A stretch of 64,000 nt of DNA from Anthoceros angustus (taxonomy: Eukaryota > Streptophyta > Anthocerotopsida > Anthocerotales > Anthocerotaceae). A program made the translations under genes and the position numbers. The notes beneath the pieces are model-generated. The model was not told the origin of the DNA and ran no database searches. It saw nothing but the letters and a program-made list of their open reading frames with translations. The stretch spans positions 1,984,001 to 2,048,000 of the forward strand of contig MU008163.1 of NCBI GenBank assembly GCA_010909165.1. Direction: 5' to 3'. Of the stretch, positions 10,399-24,761 are shown in pieces. Position 1 is the first letter of the stretch, and each line of letters starts with the position of its first letter.

Positions 10399-12261
10399 CT
10401 CATGAGATCTGCATGCCTAGCGTAGACAGTTACGAGATTCTGCTCATATTTATGTGACATTTTAGGAATGCATTTGGCATGTACATGTATGTTAGCTTAG
10501 TGGAAGGACCCGCAGTAGGATGTGGAACACTAGTTAGTAACAGCTGGGCAGAGCTTTGTACAGTAAAACAATCTTGTAAGATCATGTAACTGTGGGTCCT
10601 TGTGAGATGCCAATGAACCGCATTGAGGTGCTCATCTTAAGTTGCAACTGCGCCGCACCTGTTGCCTGGTGTTCGATTCGAGTACAGCTTATCGACGGTG
10701 AGGTGCGTGACGTTCCTTGCCCCCCCTTCTCTCAGATTTTCATAAGCATGTAACCGTCTATGTTCAGCTAGCAGACAGATTTCCGGGCACCAAATAGGAT
10801 TTGAAGCCGTCACTAACCCCCAAGATCTCAGGGCACGTTTTCATGTCTCACAATCTGACAACCTGCAGTATGGCTTTGCAGGATTTACTGTTGACAAGCT
10901 GACTGACTGCGAGATTCCAGTTCCAATACGAGCGTGGGCCCATTCCCAGATTTCACTCAGATCCAGTTTGCACGCCGAAGTAGGGAAAGGTGGTGCACCC
11001 GCAATCTGATGGTGAACAGGTGAGTGCACTTTGTGCTTCCAACCCATCTCCGGATCACTCCACCTTTACGCAGCCGCAGGAAAAGATCTGGCCATGTCTT
11101 GAGCTGCGTGCAGTGCTATTTGCCCCAGGTTGTTCGCAGGAGCTCTATCTTTCAAAACCAGTACACGACAGACCCTGACATGCTCTCGTCTCAACATCTG
11201 TCGTGTGCAGCTAAGTCAACTGCACAGGATCACGCATGGGCTCCCTCATCTCACGGAAGCCACTTGCGTCGGGCCTTGAATGAATCAATGTCGTACAAAT
11301 TCAGCCACCAAATTGCTCCCTGCTCTCCTCCAGGTTTACTACGGTATCTATGGTGTCACTGGCGACGCTACTAAAACGAAGCCCGGGCACATGGCAAAGA
11401 CCCGGTACCGGGCGGAGGAATAGCGCTGGTGGCCCTTCTCCAGCGCACCAGGAATAGCCCTGGCCCGAACCTCCAGTTTTCAAGTCACTGAAATTTAGAA
11501 ATCCCAGCTGCTACGAGTCGCAGCGTAGCATGGCTCCTGTGGCGCCGCCCTCTTGAGCAGCCAAGGGCAAGAGGTGGCTGCCCTCCCCATGCGCTTCGGG
11601 CTGCTCTCAGTGCTCTGGTTGGGGATCTGTCCCCGCGGCTGTTTCGACAGTCTGTCGAATATCTACAAGTAAAGCTGTATCTGCGGGGCTCAAACGAGTA
11701 ATTGCCGACAGCTAATCTCGTGCGAGACTTCTGTCTCGTCTGTTGGCCTCTAAGCTCATCAGTTCTTCCACATCGTCGAGGAATCCTATTTTCTTTCCCT
11801 GGAACGTTAAAGGGCGATCCAAAATCCAGCAGGATGGGAGGGCTTTGCATTTTTCGCCCAGTTCCCGTGATTGTGGAGCATTCCGCTTTTGGCCCAATCC
11901 GAGCTCAGAGTGCTGTTTGTGTCACATGTGCTGGGCCTCCCTCCCTCCCTCCTCGCCTCCCAGATTCCGCCTCTCTCTTGCCTTGTCAAGCTCTGTGCCG
12001 GAGGGATCTCTCTTATTACAGGCCCCGACTGCTACCTTAGTGCAGCTTTCTGTGGGCGGAGGAATCATTCTGACCTTCCTGCTCAGAATCTCTCAGGGAG
12101 CTCCTTCAGCTCCATTTCTTCCAAGCTCTATCGACTCCCAATGCTGAAACTGCCTGCCATTTGCTGGCGGTGGTCTGGACCCATGAGCCTGTGACAGCAT
12201 TTCCCCCGCCCCAGAGCTTCCCTCGCCTTGCCTGCTCGGCTTCTGCCTAACCATCCCCGAA
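10399..12261. other. Intergenic, 3' flank of coiled-coil gene and DUR3 promoter
   Basis: About 1.86 kb without a supported exon. Short open frames are present on both strands but none has recognisable motifs or plausible splice partners. The DUR3 promoter and 5' UTR must be in the right part. Confidence 0.5.
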
Positions 12262-14942
<2,681 letters not shown>

Positions 14943-15361
14943 TAAATGTCCTCTCCCCGTACCTTTGAGTGTAAGAGAGTGATATTTACAAGGTTAGGAC
15001 TTGCTTATTAGCAGTCACATCTCTACTTCTTTTATCTTGTTCTCTCAATTAAAATACTGTAAAATATTCCTGGACCCATGAAATGTTTGTACGCACATCT
15101 CACCGACATGTGTGTACGTTTCCTTGAACAAGAGTGATGAAAAATGCGACACCTTGTGTTGATGAACATAGAGGCAAATGTAAGAAACCTGTAATATTTG
15201 GGCATGTGGAGCAACGTTGCCGGAGCATAGATGTGTCTCTGAAATTGGAGAACACAATGATCAACAGGGCTGCACACTCTCGCACGACATCCCTAGGATG
15301 TTGGCCAAACCTTCTAGCTGACCTTTGGTTGGGTGGTCTTGAAACGTAGCTGGCAGAAGGT
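14943..15361. other. Convergent intergenic region between DUR3 and GH3
   Basis: 419 bp between two stop codons facing each other; holds both 3' UTRs. No gene seen. Confidence 0.5.
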
Positions 15362-17705
15362 TTAGGCTGATACAACCTTGCTGCTGAACTTCGGTTGGGT
15401 GGTACTAAAATGTACCTGGCACACAAAGCCGTTGAGCAATTCGATCATCTTCTCTTGCTTCAAACAACGTGGTGGTTTATACTGAGCAAAGCTTCCGCCA
15501 TTGGCTATGGAGAAGTTGGCCAGCTCTTCGAATGCCCCTCCCTTCAGTATTCTGAGCTCCAGGGGGTTGATGAAGTTGGAGTTGCGTAACTTTTGGTACA
15601 CGTAGTCAAAGCTCTCCTCCATGGTCCGGCAGCACTTGTCCAGCAGATCCGACGTCAGCCTGGGGCCACGTTCCGATGTCTCCCAGAAAATGACGTAATG
15701 CCCTGCCGGTTTCGACTGCGTGTCAGCGAAGCTGGTGTAGTCCCGGAGCTGCAGCCCCACCTCCTGCAGGTGCTGGGAAGCTCTGGTGACGGCTTTGTGT
15801 AGGTCTCTGTCTGTGGTCTTGTCGTAGTCGATGCTGAGAGCCGCATTGGCCCTGCCCACGAAGTAGAAGGAAGGAGCCTTGTTGTGGTGGCCTGTGCACC
15901 TCAGAATGTCCCCCATCCGATATCGGTACAGACCTGGCGCATGATCCGACACAGGTGCCAGAGGATCAGTCCAGCCACACGTACAAGACTGACGGTGCAA
16001 TTAAATTCAAAGCAACATATGTATGTGGCATTGGAAGATAACTGGGGGATGGATTTGTCTGACTCGATCGCCACTACAAATGGAACTCACCAGCATAGTT
16101 GGTGACCACAAGCTCGTACTCCTCTCCAGCCTTGACATCCGCAAGCTTGATTGCCTGGGTGTTTTGTGGGCTCCCATCACATCCATTCTGCTCGGTCGAA
16201 TTCCTCCAGGGCACAAACTCGAAGTAGGCGATGCTGGGGATGAGGGTGTAAGACACGGCAGCGGGAGGACCCAGCGGGTTCAGGTTCACAGCCAGATAGC
16301 TCTCAGAAGACGCGTACAGCTGGTTGCTAATGAGCCTCACACAGCCGCCATACTCGTGCAGCGTCGGAATATATGCCTCCATGGTACCCGCGGTTACCAC
16401 ATCCATGAGCTTGGCATTGGGCCACAGCCGGGGGACGATCCCCTTCCACTGCCCACCTTCGCACTCTCTCCGCAATCTGGATGCCAGCTCCGGATTCGGC
16501 TTGCCCAGCAGCTTCTGACAAGCAAGCCTGGCTGCGGGATCGGTGACTCGAGAATAATGCACGGTTCCGGTGGCGATGTCTCGGCACAGCTGCTCCCACT
16601 CCTTTTCCAGAACTCGCATGGCCCGCACCAGGGTGGAGCCCATGACTGCCCCCAGTCGCACCACCTCCTCGGACTGCGCCAGCCCCAGCAGCAGGTGGCA
16701 GTACATGGCTTGCTCGCTGGAAGTGCAGAGAATGACATCGTCGGGAGAAGTGAGCTGGTAGGTCGGATCGTAGGGCCGGTTGCGGAAGAGCGTGTGCTTG
16801 TAGAAACTGCTGAGAACCGGCTGGTAGAGCAGGCCTGAAGGCAACTGGCCGGAGTCTCTGCAGAAGAGGAAATACAAGCATTTTCCCTGATCCAGGCCTG
16901 GGAAACTCCTGCCAGACGAGCGAGGATTAATCACAGATCGAATTGGGCCGGACAGTGCAAGTAGCACTAGAATCTTGCTGCCAGTGCTGCCACTGCTGAG
17001 GCCGCTCCGGACAAACAATCACCTGTTGAGCACGGGCCTCAAGAAGCTGTCAGCCAGGAATCGCCTTTCCGCATCCCCCTCCACACTGGGAAACAGCTTG
17101 GGCATTCCCTTGGACGTCCCAGAGCTGCCAATGCCAAGGTTGCAAAATTCCACAGCAGGATTAAGCAGCGGACGGCTCAATCATTCAACACCCACTCACC
17201 CTTGGAATCACCCCATCAAGTTCAATCGCCCACAATCGCCCACAATCGCCCACAATCGCCCACAATCGCCCACAATCGCCCAATCACGCAATCCCGCTCA
17301 CCTTTGCATGAACTCGATAGGAGGGTCGGCGCTGAGAAGGGGAGCCGTCTCACCGTTCGCCAGGCGCAGGATATCCGGTTCCACATCCTTGTACTCCACC
17401 AGAGGCAGCGCATCTCTGAAAGCATTCACATGGGCGTCGACATGAGTACCGGTACCGGTGCAGCCAAACCGGAGGAGGTATTGGGCGCCAGCATTCCTGC
17501 TTAGAATGTCTCGAAGAACTTCCTCCTGTGCTTCACCAGCGTTTCTGGTGATGTCTTCCAGATACCGCAAGACGTTCCCTTCCCATTCCGCAAACTTTGC
17601 GAACTTGTCTAGCCCGGGATCTGGCGTCGTGTTTGCCGTCACATTTCGGAAAGTAAGCAGCAGAGACGCCGGACGCCGGCCTCGCTCGCATTCCATCGTG
17701 TCCAT
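15362..17705 (-). CDS. GH3-family acyl-acid-amido synthetase
   Basis: Four exons: 17705-17302, 17124-17023, 16908-16091, 15933-15362; 631 aa, close to the usual 580-620. The three ANL-type ATP/AMP motifs are present: SSGTSKGMPK at about residue 135, YASSES at about 367-372 and YRYRMGDI at about 445. Other GH3 blocks: PGLDQGKCLYFLF, NRPYDP, YIPTL and TDPAARLAC. GH3 enzymes adenylate a carboxylate hormone (jasmonate, auxin or others) and join it to an amino acid in the cytosol. Substrate cannot be read from the sequence by eye, so JAR1-like versus auxin-type is left open. Intron 1 carries a 10-bp tandem repeat. It lies tail-to-tail with DUR3. Confidence 0.95.
17221..17280. repeat. 10-bp tandem repeat in GH3 intron 1
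   Basis: Six units of cacaatcgcc (the first as ttcaatcgcc) within the intron 17125-17301. The core aatcgccca is also the core of the 20-bp minisatellite at 3041-3220. Confidence 0.95.
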
Positions 17706-19293
17706 CTCTGCCTCTGCAATCGTCCCTGCTGATATCGCCTACATACTGATATCGCCGGTCCTTAGAACTGCTCGAGTTATTGATGCGACTGAGTGCAGAG
17801 GTGGGGCCCACTACCTCACCGTAGGCATCCATTGAGACCATATCCGCCCCATCCACATCTCCATGGATGGGGCGATACCTCCATGGATGGGTCGCGCATG
17901 CCATACCATGAACCATTTGGCAGGCACAGGTTTTTTTTAATTTCATATTTTGAAAATAAATTAAAACTAATCCGGGGGGAACCTTCAGCAAGGGTTCTGA
18001 TTCCCCGATGTGGCACTTAAGGCCAAAGCAGAGCCCTTCACTCATACAGCAGAGCCCTTCACTCATACATCACTAAAATTCAACGGCGTTTAGCTTGCTT
18101 GAAGACCTGCCATCACTTTGCAAAACATACTTGCAATACATAAGCTTGTAATGCCTAGTTGATACAGATGATGCACCGATGGCATGAACTTCTTCTCACG
18201 AGCTCATGGGCAGGCGGATAGAGGCGGTGGAGTTGAAACAACTACACACTTCTTCCAATGGGCAGGCGGATAGAGGAGTGAAGGTGGAACAAGTACACGG
18301 TAGAACACTCACACCAACGTAAGGAAGAGGAGCTGGTTGATACTCTTCGCTTGAGCAAACATATGCAACTCCTAGCTTCAAGTCACAGCTTGGGCAAAAA
18401 GGATCACGGTTTGCTTGGCTCATCGGACTAATTCGTCCACATAAATCCTATCTTCCCAAATTATCCCTTACAACGCTAAAAGATGGCTACCCAATCCTAC
18501 GTTTGTGAGGCGCCCAGGCCCCACAATCAAAAGGCGCATTCCTTTCATTCCTTGCATGTGCATTTGCATATGATTGTGAATGCGGGGCGGGCCATGCACT
18601 GTGAATGGCCTGGCGGTTCGCCAGGCCGTACACTCATGAACCGACATTGCCAGGCTCGTGGATATGTCCGATAGACGTTTGTGAATTTGAAGTGGTCTCC
18701 TACTCACACTAGTCTGTCACGGCACGACAGTGCATTATCACGGCCGGAATTCTGGACCTATCCCCACTGGTCTGTTACAGCACGACAGTGCATTATCAGG
18801 CCGAGGAGGAATCCAATCCAATCCGCGCCAAGCCATCCTTCTATTTTCTAGTTCTTCTGGTGTGTACCTTTTTTCCGAGCTCAAATTGAGCGATCCTGGT
18901 TGGGAGACCTTTACAGACTTTTCTCTACTCTGAGAAGCACCCTATCCTAGTATGTGGTCACCCGCCCCAGGGGCGCTTGACCACAGAGTTCCCAGGAACT
19001 CCATGCAAGAACTCCAAAATGCCAGCAACAGCTGAAGGTTTTAGTTTGTTTCGATTTTAGTTGAAGATTGGTACCAGCCGATCGAGGGTGCATTATATAG
19101 TAGTATCGGGCTGTTCTTCCACTTCGCATTCTCACACAAACAACCACAAAGCACTACCAAAGCACATCATGTCGGGCACTGGCCCCGATATACGTTGGGC
19201 CTCCATTCACCTTGTGCTGTTTGTTACCGTTTACAGGTTTTGGTCGACATCACGAACGGCGTTGGGGTTCTTTACTTGATGATGAAGAAGAAA
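17706..19293. other. Intergenic upstream of GH3
   Basis: No exon supported. Contains several short direct repeats: agcagagcccttcactcata twice around 18028-18067, a gggcaggcggatagagg word around 18207 and 18261, and gcacgacagtgcattatca at about 18722 and 18780. The GH3 promoter is at the left end. Confidence 0.5.
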
Positions 19294-19540
19294 AGAACAG
19301 CCTCCAGCATTTGGAATAATGCGATTTGGCATTGCAATTTGCATTGCGCTGTGTCTGTATGAAGGAGGTGATCGGGGCGACGGTGACAGAGCGGTGCTGC
19401 AACTCTCGTCATGGCTGATGCGCGCCTGACCAAGGCTGAGCGAACGACCCCGATCTACACCCCGGGGTGCGGATGCTGTTCACGATGGCGTTGGACATGC
19501 CAGCGCCGGGCACCGTGACGTGCATTAGGTTTCTCGCCTG
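19294..19540 (+). pseudogene. Truncated copy of the MYND gene 5' end
   Basis: Starts with the words gaacagcctccagcatttgg seen at 2987, then atggctgatgcgcgcctgac followed by caaggctgag (ATG at 19411) matching the start of the 3294-4032 gene. The following coding part has large deletions and frame breaks, and there is no MYND finger. It lies just before the 3' end of ThrE-like copy B, as the full MYND gene lies before the 3' end of copy A. Confidence 0.75.
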
Positions 19541-19863
19541 ATGTTTGGTATGTTAGGAAACCACCTGGTGGTTCCTCACAGAGCCCTAGAGAGGCAGCTT
19601 AGCTTAATTTGAAAGTTTTGAAATTCGAGAAGCCTCCCTTGGCTGCGACAGAATTCCACTTGCGAGGTTCACTTGCGAGGGCGAGCGTCAAAGGGATCAA
19701 AGGCACTGACCTTGAGTTTTCATCGTACACACCTCATGGACATGGATATGGCGGACGAGCAATTGAGCCAGACTTCAATCGTGCAGCTAGCACATTGCCC
19801 ACCTAAGTTAGCAGGTTGTGACTAGGCAGGGCTACCTGTTTCCTTGTGCTCAACTTACGAGTC

Positions 19864-22053
19864 TCAAATGGCCATGTCCTCTTCGTCAGATGATGAGCTG
19901 CTACTATCGCTTCCAAACTGTTGCACGATGGTTGCCTTGTTCGTAGCAGGGTGCTTCCCATTGCTCAACAAGTTAGAAGGGAAACAAATTTTGGACAGAA
20001 GCAGGCCCACGGTGATTGACAAAGCAACAACCACCATATCGAAGACAAAGCCCATTCCGGAAAGGACATCCTCTTTGAGAAGTGCAGCCACTCCTTGGAC
20101 TCCGATTCCCCCAGGGACTAGTAGGAGAATGCCTGATAGTACCATCACTAGAGGAAGGTCACCTGTGAAATACGAGTAACTTGTGCCTGGAAATGAGGAA
20201 AATGCACACAGTCAGTCCAGTTCGTGGGAAGAACAGATGCCCTTGCAAACAATTAACCATGAAGGTGCAGGAAGTTGAAGCATACCTGTAAGGCCCACGG
20301 CAAATGCAGCAACCACTGTGGAAGAACTGGAGTTCAACCATACGCCTGCCAGAGTCGACGACAAATAGCCTACGAATGCAGCTAAGGTCATTCCTGGCCA
20401 CTGGTCTAATCTTGCGTTCAGAAGCACGTTGGAAGATATCACATAGCCAATGAACCTGTGAACCAGGATGACGTCGTTGTTATTTCAACAGTCCCAGGAG
20501 TAGGTCATATTCTGGAAGTGACAAGCCTACTGTAACACGTATCCTACCACAAGCCGTTCCACCACCAAGCAAGGTTTGGTGGGCTGCATTCCGATTCCGG
20601 TGGTGCAGGCCGCCAGAATACAAGGTTATCGCCAACAGCAAGACCAAAGCCAAGTTGTAGTGCTGAAAAGAGAGCATTCATAATGCGGGAACTGCCTGTT
20701 ACTGCTGCCTTTGCTACCATGTCACTCACCCCAAGGGAAAGTGATAGTCCTGCAATATTCATTCCAGCACATTAACGTCCAATTGTTTAAGGCAACAGCT
20801 AATCTGCATCATGGCACACAGAAGTACCTGGAAGAAGCTGAACCAAGGAAGAAAGTGCCATGGGAAAGTAGCAGAGCTTTGCGAAGCCGAAGTACAGGGA
20901 AAATAGTTTTGCCAGAAATGACACGGAAAGAGCAGCTATGAACTCCATGACATTTTGAAACAGAGATGACTTGCATCCAACGAAATCCAGGATCCCCACG
21001 ACCAGACCCAGAATAATTGAGAAGAAACCATCCCACAAATTGCCTGCCAAACATAATACAAGGCCCACACAATTAGAAAGGAGTATCACCAATCACGTGT
21101 ACATTTTGCCTAACATGCGTCAACCGAAAATCTGCCTCATAAAGCAAAATAAGCTTCCCACCACCGAAGAACAGAACTGAAGCTGTTCCAGCTGCCAACC
21201 CGAACCCCATCAACCTCCACCAGATTCTCCCAAACTCAGGAGGCGACTTAACAATTGCCTTCAGCCGCCAATATGCCAACAATAGAGGAGTGTCTTCATG
21301 TCCAGCATTGTTGGCAAGCTCATCAGCACGCCCAAGTTTATCAACATCCAGGTCACTCTCAACCGTAAGGAGATGGACCTCCGATGGTCTGTTCAAATAC
21401 AGCACTATGAGTACACCTTAAAGAGCAGATAAACTGACATGCCTACATTCCATCCTCAGACAAGGTTGTTTTAAGCTAGACCATCTGATGTGAACAGCTG
21501 GATATCTCATGAACCAAAATGAACAGAACCTGGTAAAACGCCAAAGCTCTCAGACTAGACCTGTCCTGATTGTCATTGTCGAAAGAAAGAAGTATGAGTG
21601 CAGGAAAAACTGCAATACAGACATCTACATCCAGACGTCCTGCTGCTTTCTCAACGAGATACTCTGTCCTCGAGGCAGAGCTACCGTAGCTGTGCAGTGC
21701 TGTAGCCAGCCGGATAATAAACTTCTTGCGTAGGTTTTCACTTCCATTCGATTGAGGCTTACTCCTCCAACGCTGAACTGCCAAAATTCCACTAGAGGTC
21801 CAAACTCAGTGTGCAAGCTACGTACCCATACTCTCACGTCGGGGAAAATTCTGACTGCACTTCACGTATACTCTCCGAGCTGAGAATTCAAAAGGTCTAT
21901 ACCGACTTCATCCTCCGTCAAACTCGAAACCTTGCGGATGCCGTCCTTGTGTCTCGCCTTCCCCTTGTCTTTTCCATGACGTCCATTTGTGCTCGGTGCC
22001 AAAGCTCCCGCGGCTTGCAGGAGCCTTTCTCTAACACCTTTCCCACCCAGCAT
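19864..22053 (-). CDS. ThrE-like (threonine/serine exporter family) membrane protein, copy B
   Basis: Seven exons: 22053-21872, 21791-21561, 21388-21162, 21043-20828, 20749-20548, 20455-20286, 20186-19864; 516 aa. Exons 4, 5 and 6 are 216, 202 and 170 nt, identical in length to those of copy A, and every intron falls at the same position and phase. Signature YGSSASRTEYLVEKAAGRL is followed by a polytopic membrane half with LVPGGIGVQGV. The N-terminus is longer and basic (KDKGKARHKDGIRK), and the C-terminus ends in a Ser/Asp/Glu-rich tail (SDSSSSSSDEEDMAI) that differs from copy A. Substrate and membrane are unknown; export of threonine/serine is the bacterial precedent. Donor at 21162 could equally be 21165. 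Confidence 0.82.
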
Positions 22054-23394
22054 CTTGTGCTCTAGCAGGAACAACTAGCCCCTGTTCAACAACCGAAAAG
22101 ACCGTCTCACAACCACACAAGGTACTACAGTGACGAGGATTTCACTAGCTATTCGTGCCAACCGAAACCGAACTTTGCCAAAGTTTCTCATGAAACACTC
22201 AAACAGAGATCTGTCCACTCCCTGTCCCAAAAGTATCCGATGACGGAAAGCAAATGGATGACACACAGGCAACTCATGAAACTCCTGCTCCTTGAGAGAC
22301 CACAACACCTCTTTGGCCACCGAGAATGCCGCTCCGTCAACCAGATTTTCAGTCGTGAACGACCCACCAAACCAGGCAAACGTGTCGGCCCGACTATAGC
22401 TTCCAAACCAGCTCAATCTGACCTGGTCAGGACCTGAAATTCAGGATTTCACACCACGCTCGAATGAGCATGCAACACCTAACAAATGCGCCGACAATCA
22501 GGATAACCCCACCACTCTGGGCAGCGACTGCTCCATCGCTTCCTCCAAACCTTCCCGGACGACAGCTGAGCCAACCAAGTGTCAAGTGACTGCAGCCGTT
22601 GATGCAGGGAGATCAACCGTCAGGAATTCATCGGTCCGAGTCCCAGAGGAGACAACGCTTTCTTTATCAGGCCAGCTCCGCGTAGTGGGAGGTGCCAAGT
22701 GGATTTTGTCCTTTCCACTTGGCAAGGCATTTGCGGTCAGGACCGAGTTCATAGTTTAACGTTGAGAAGCAGATGCATTTAGGGCTGGACGAGGATGGTT
22801 TGAACCTTCTACAAAGGAGAAAATGACAGTGGAGATGTCTGCCAGCTGCTTTGAGTACGTCCAGGCACTAGTATGAAGCGCACAGAATTTTGTACAAGAA
22901 CAGAAAATTGTGACAGTCGCAATGTTGTGATGTAGTACAATTGAGATGGTGCAGGAACCCGGCACCATGTTGTAGCAAACGAATTCAAGGGGGCAGAAGC
23001 TCATCTCGGAGCAGGAGGTATACACAATTGGAGCACAGGGAATCATAATGTGGACATCACGGAAAACCAGAATCCGTCAAGCACAACCTGGGGCACGACC
23101 AGCTAGATCCTTGGCCATTCAGCAAAGCATGTCTGTTGCACTCACAGACAGGCATTGGAATGAGAGAAACCAGCAGCTTCAGTGAGTCATGTCGAGTGCC
23201 CTGCTATTTCAACAAAGTTGACACGAGCCAAGCTCCAGCAGGTGTCGTGGGCAGTAGAGCTTGGAGGTGCTTCACCATCCCAGGTGATGTATAATTGCAC
23301 GCAGAGAAGCGGCAATCAGTGCATCAAGCTCAAGATCACACAGCGTCGCACTGCCAGTGCAGCCGATGCATCGCAGCGTCCCGGTCAAGTGATG
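22054..23394. other. Intergenic upstream of ThrE-like B
   Basis: 1.3 kb with no recognised gene. A 113-codon minus-strand frame (22416-22075) lacks an upstream ATG and any motif, and may be noise or a leader. Confidence 0.4.
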
Positions 23395-23814
23395 TCAACT
23401 GTTTGTGCGCTTCTGTGCATCCATGTCAAAATGTTGTGGGTTGTTGCTGCCTGTTTCACTGGCAATCTGAGCGGGAGGTGTGGACGGCGTTGTGGGGATG
23501 GCAAAATCCGGGGGTTTTGCGGCGGTATTCTCTAAGTCGCTACTGGAAGCTCTCTCACCTGGTGTTGCCGCGGAATCCTCTGGATCTGGCCTGTTTGGAG
23601 AGCCAGATCTCAACGGGGTGCTCTGTCCTGACGGGATCAGAGGCCTGCGGGGTAGATCTAAGGAGACAGACTTTGGAATAGGAAGGTGCACATGGTTGGA
23701 GATGGCGAAGTCATCGAAGTAGTCCTTGGAGGATTCCTCGACGCTGCGTCTTCGTTTGTACAGGGGATCGTAAATGGGTTCCTTGGGATCACGCCGGGAC
23801 ATTGTTACTGCCAT
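23395..23814 (-). CDS. Hypothetical Pro/Ser-rich protein, 139 aa
   Basis: Open from ATG 23814 (a second Met is four codons in) to a stop at 23395. The first part is charged (RRDPKEPIYDPLYKRRR), the rest is disordered with many Pro, Ser and Thr, including repeated SP/TP sites. No domain recognised. It may be a first exon of a longer gene or a short intrinsically disordered protein; the composition is more protein-like than the neighbouring frames, which is the only support. Confidence 0.35.
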   Translation of the reverse strand: MAVTMSRRDPKEPIYDPLYKRRRSVEESSKDYFDDFAISNHVHLPIPKSVSLDLPRRPLIPSGQSTPLRSGSPNRPDPEDSAATPGERASSSDLENTAAKPPDFAIPTTPSTPPAQIASETGSNNPQHFDMDAQKRTNS

Positions 23815-24761
23815 GGAATGTCTGCCTTACAAGAGTCTAGGTCTAGCATGACAGCCCGTGTTCCCTGCCAAGACTTCATATGACAGCTTTGTCTCCATCT
23901 GTTTTAGCCCCAGCTTGGCACATGAAGGAAGCTTTCTTGCTCCGGATCATCACTAGTGGCAGCGAGGTGATGCGTCAAGTCCAAGAATTCTGCAAAAATG
24001 CAGGCTTAAAAGCAGCAACACTGCTTGGAGAGGAGGCCGAATGTCCCCTTCGCAGGATCACACTCGCAGTAGAGGCACAGCAAGCTAAGTGGAACTTGTA
24101 GGGCGTTTTTCAATATCTTTGAGACTTACAGCCTTGAGTTGCTGGTTGTCTCCTGTCTGGTCAATTCTTCAGCCATCCAGGAAACTGGCATCAAGATTTC
24201 CTAGCTTCAAGACAATGCTTGCACTTGAGAGGAGTCACAGCGTACGTGACCTGCCTACAAGAAGGATGGCAACAGGCAGGAGGGCATGGGCGGCACGCCT
24301 TCCCGGCCACTGCGTCTCTTCCAGCTGTGCCCTTTCAATCTTTCAACATATGTAGTACCTTTTTAGACGAGCTAGCTTCATGCGCATAAACGCACACATT
24401 TCTCGCAAAATTCCAAAATTCTTAACCCATTTATCAATTTAATTTATAGGTTTTCTTATCGTATTACAATAAGCGATATTCATCTTGTTAACCTTCATTA
24501 TTTATTTTAATTAAATGGACAGTATTATCATATATATATCTATTTAAAATAATAGTATAGGGTTATTAAAATTCAAGATCAACAAAAGAAATATGAAACA
24601 ACAACAAAATAAATCTTAACCCTCCTAAATACCTAGTAAGGTGAGGTTTAGGTTTATGAAATCAACACAATGTGAATTAGCATTGAGTCCCAACAAATTG
24701 GAGCTCTTTATGTGTGGAGTAAGTGAGTGATGCGTTTCATGGGCTTAAACCCTCGCCAGGA
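23815..24761. other. Intergenic upstream of the p28 gene
   Basis: No exon seen. From about 24360 the DNA turns strongly AT-rich and stays so through the dynein gene. Confidence 0.45.

Noticed and set aside
16023-16838. 271-aa plus-strand frame
   Set aside because: Antisense to GH3 exon 3, which has clear family motifs.
22075-22416. 113-aa frame upstream of ThrE-like B as an extra gene
   Set aside because: Starts only with TTG, lacks motifs and has no clear splice to the downstream gene.
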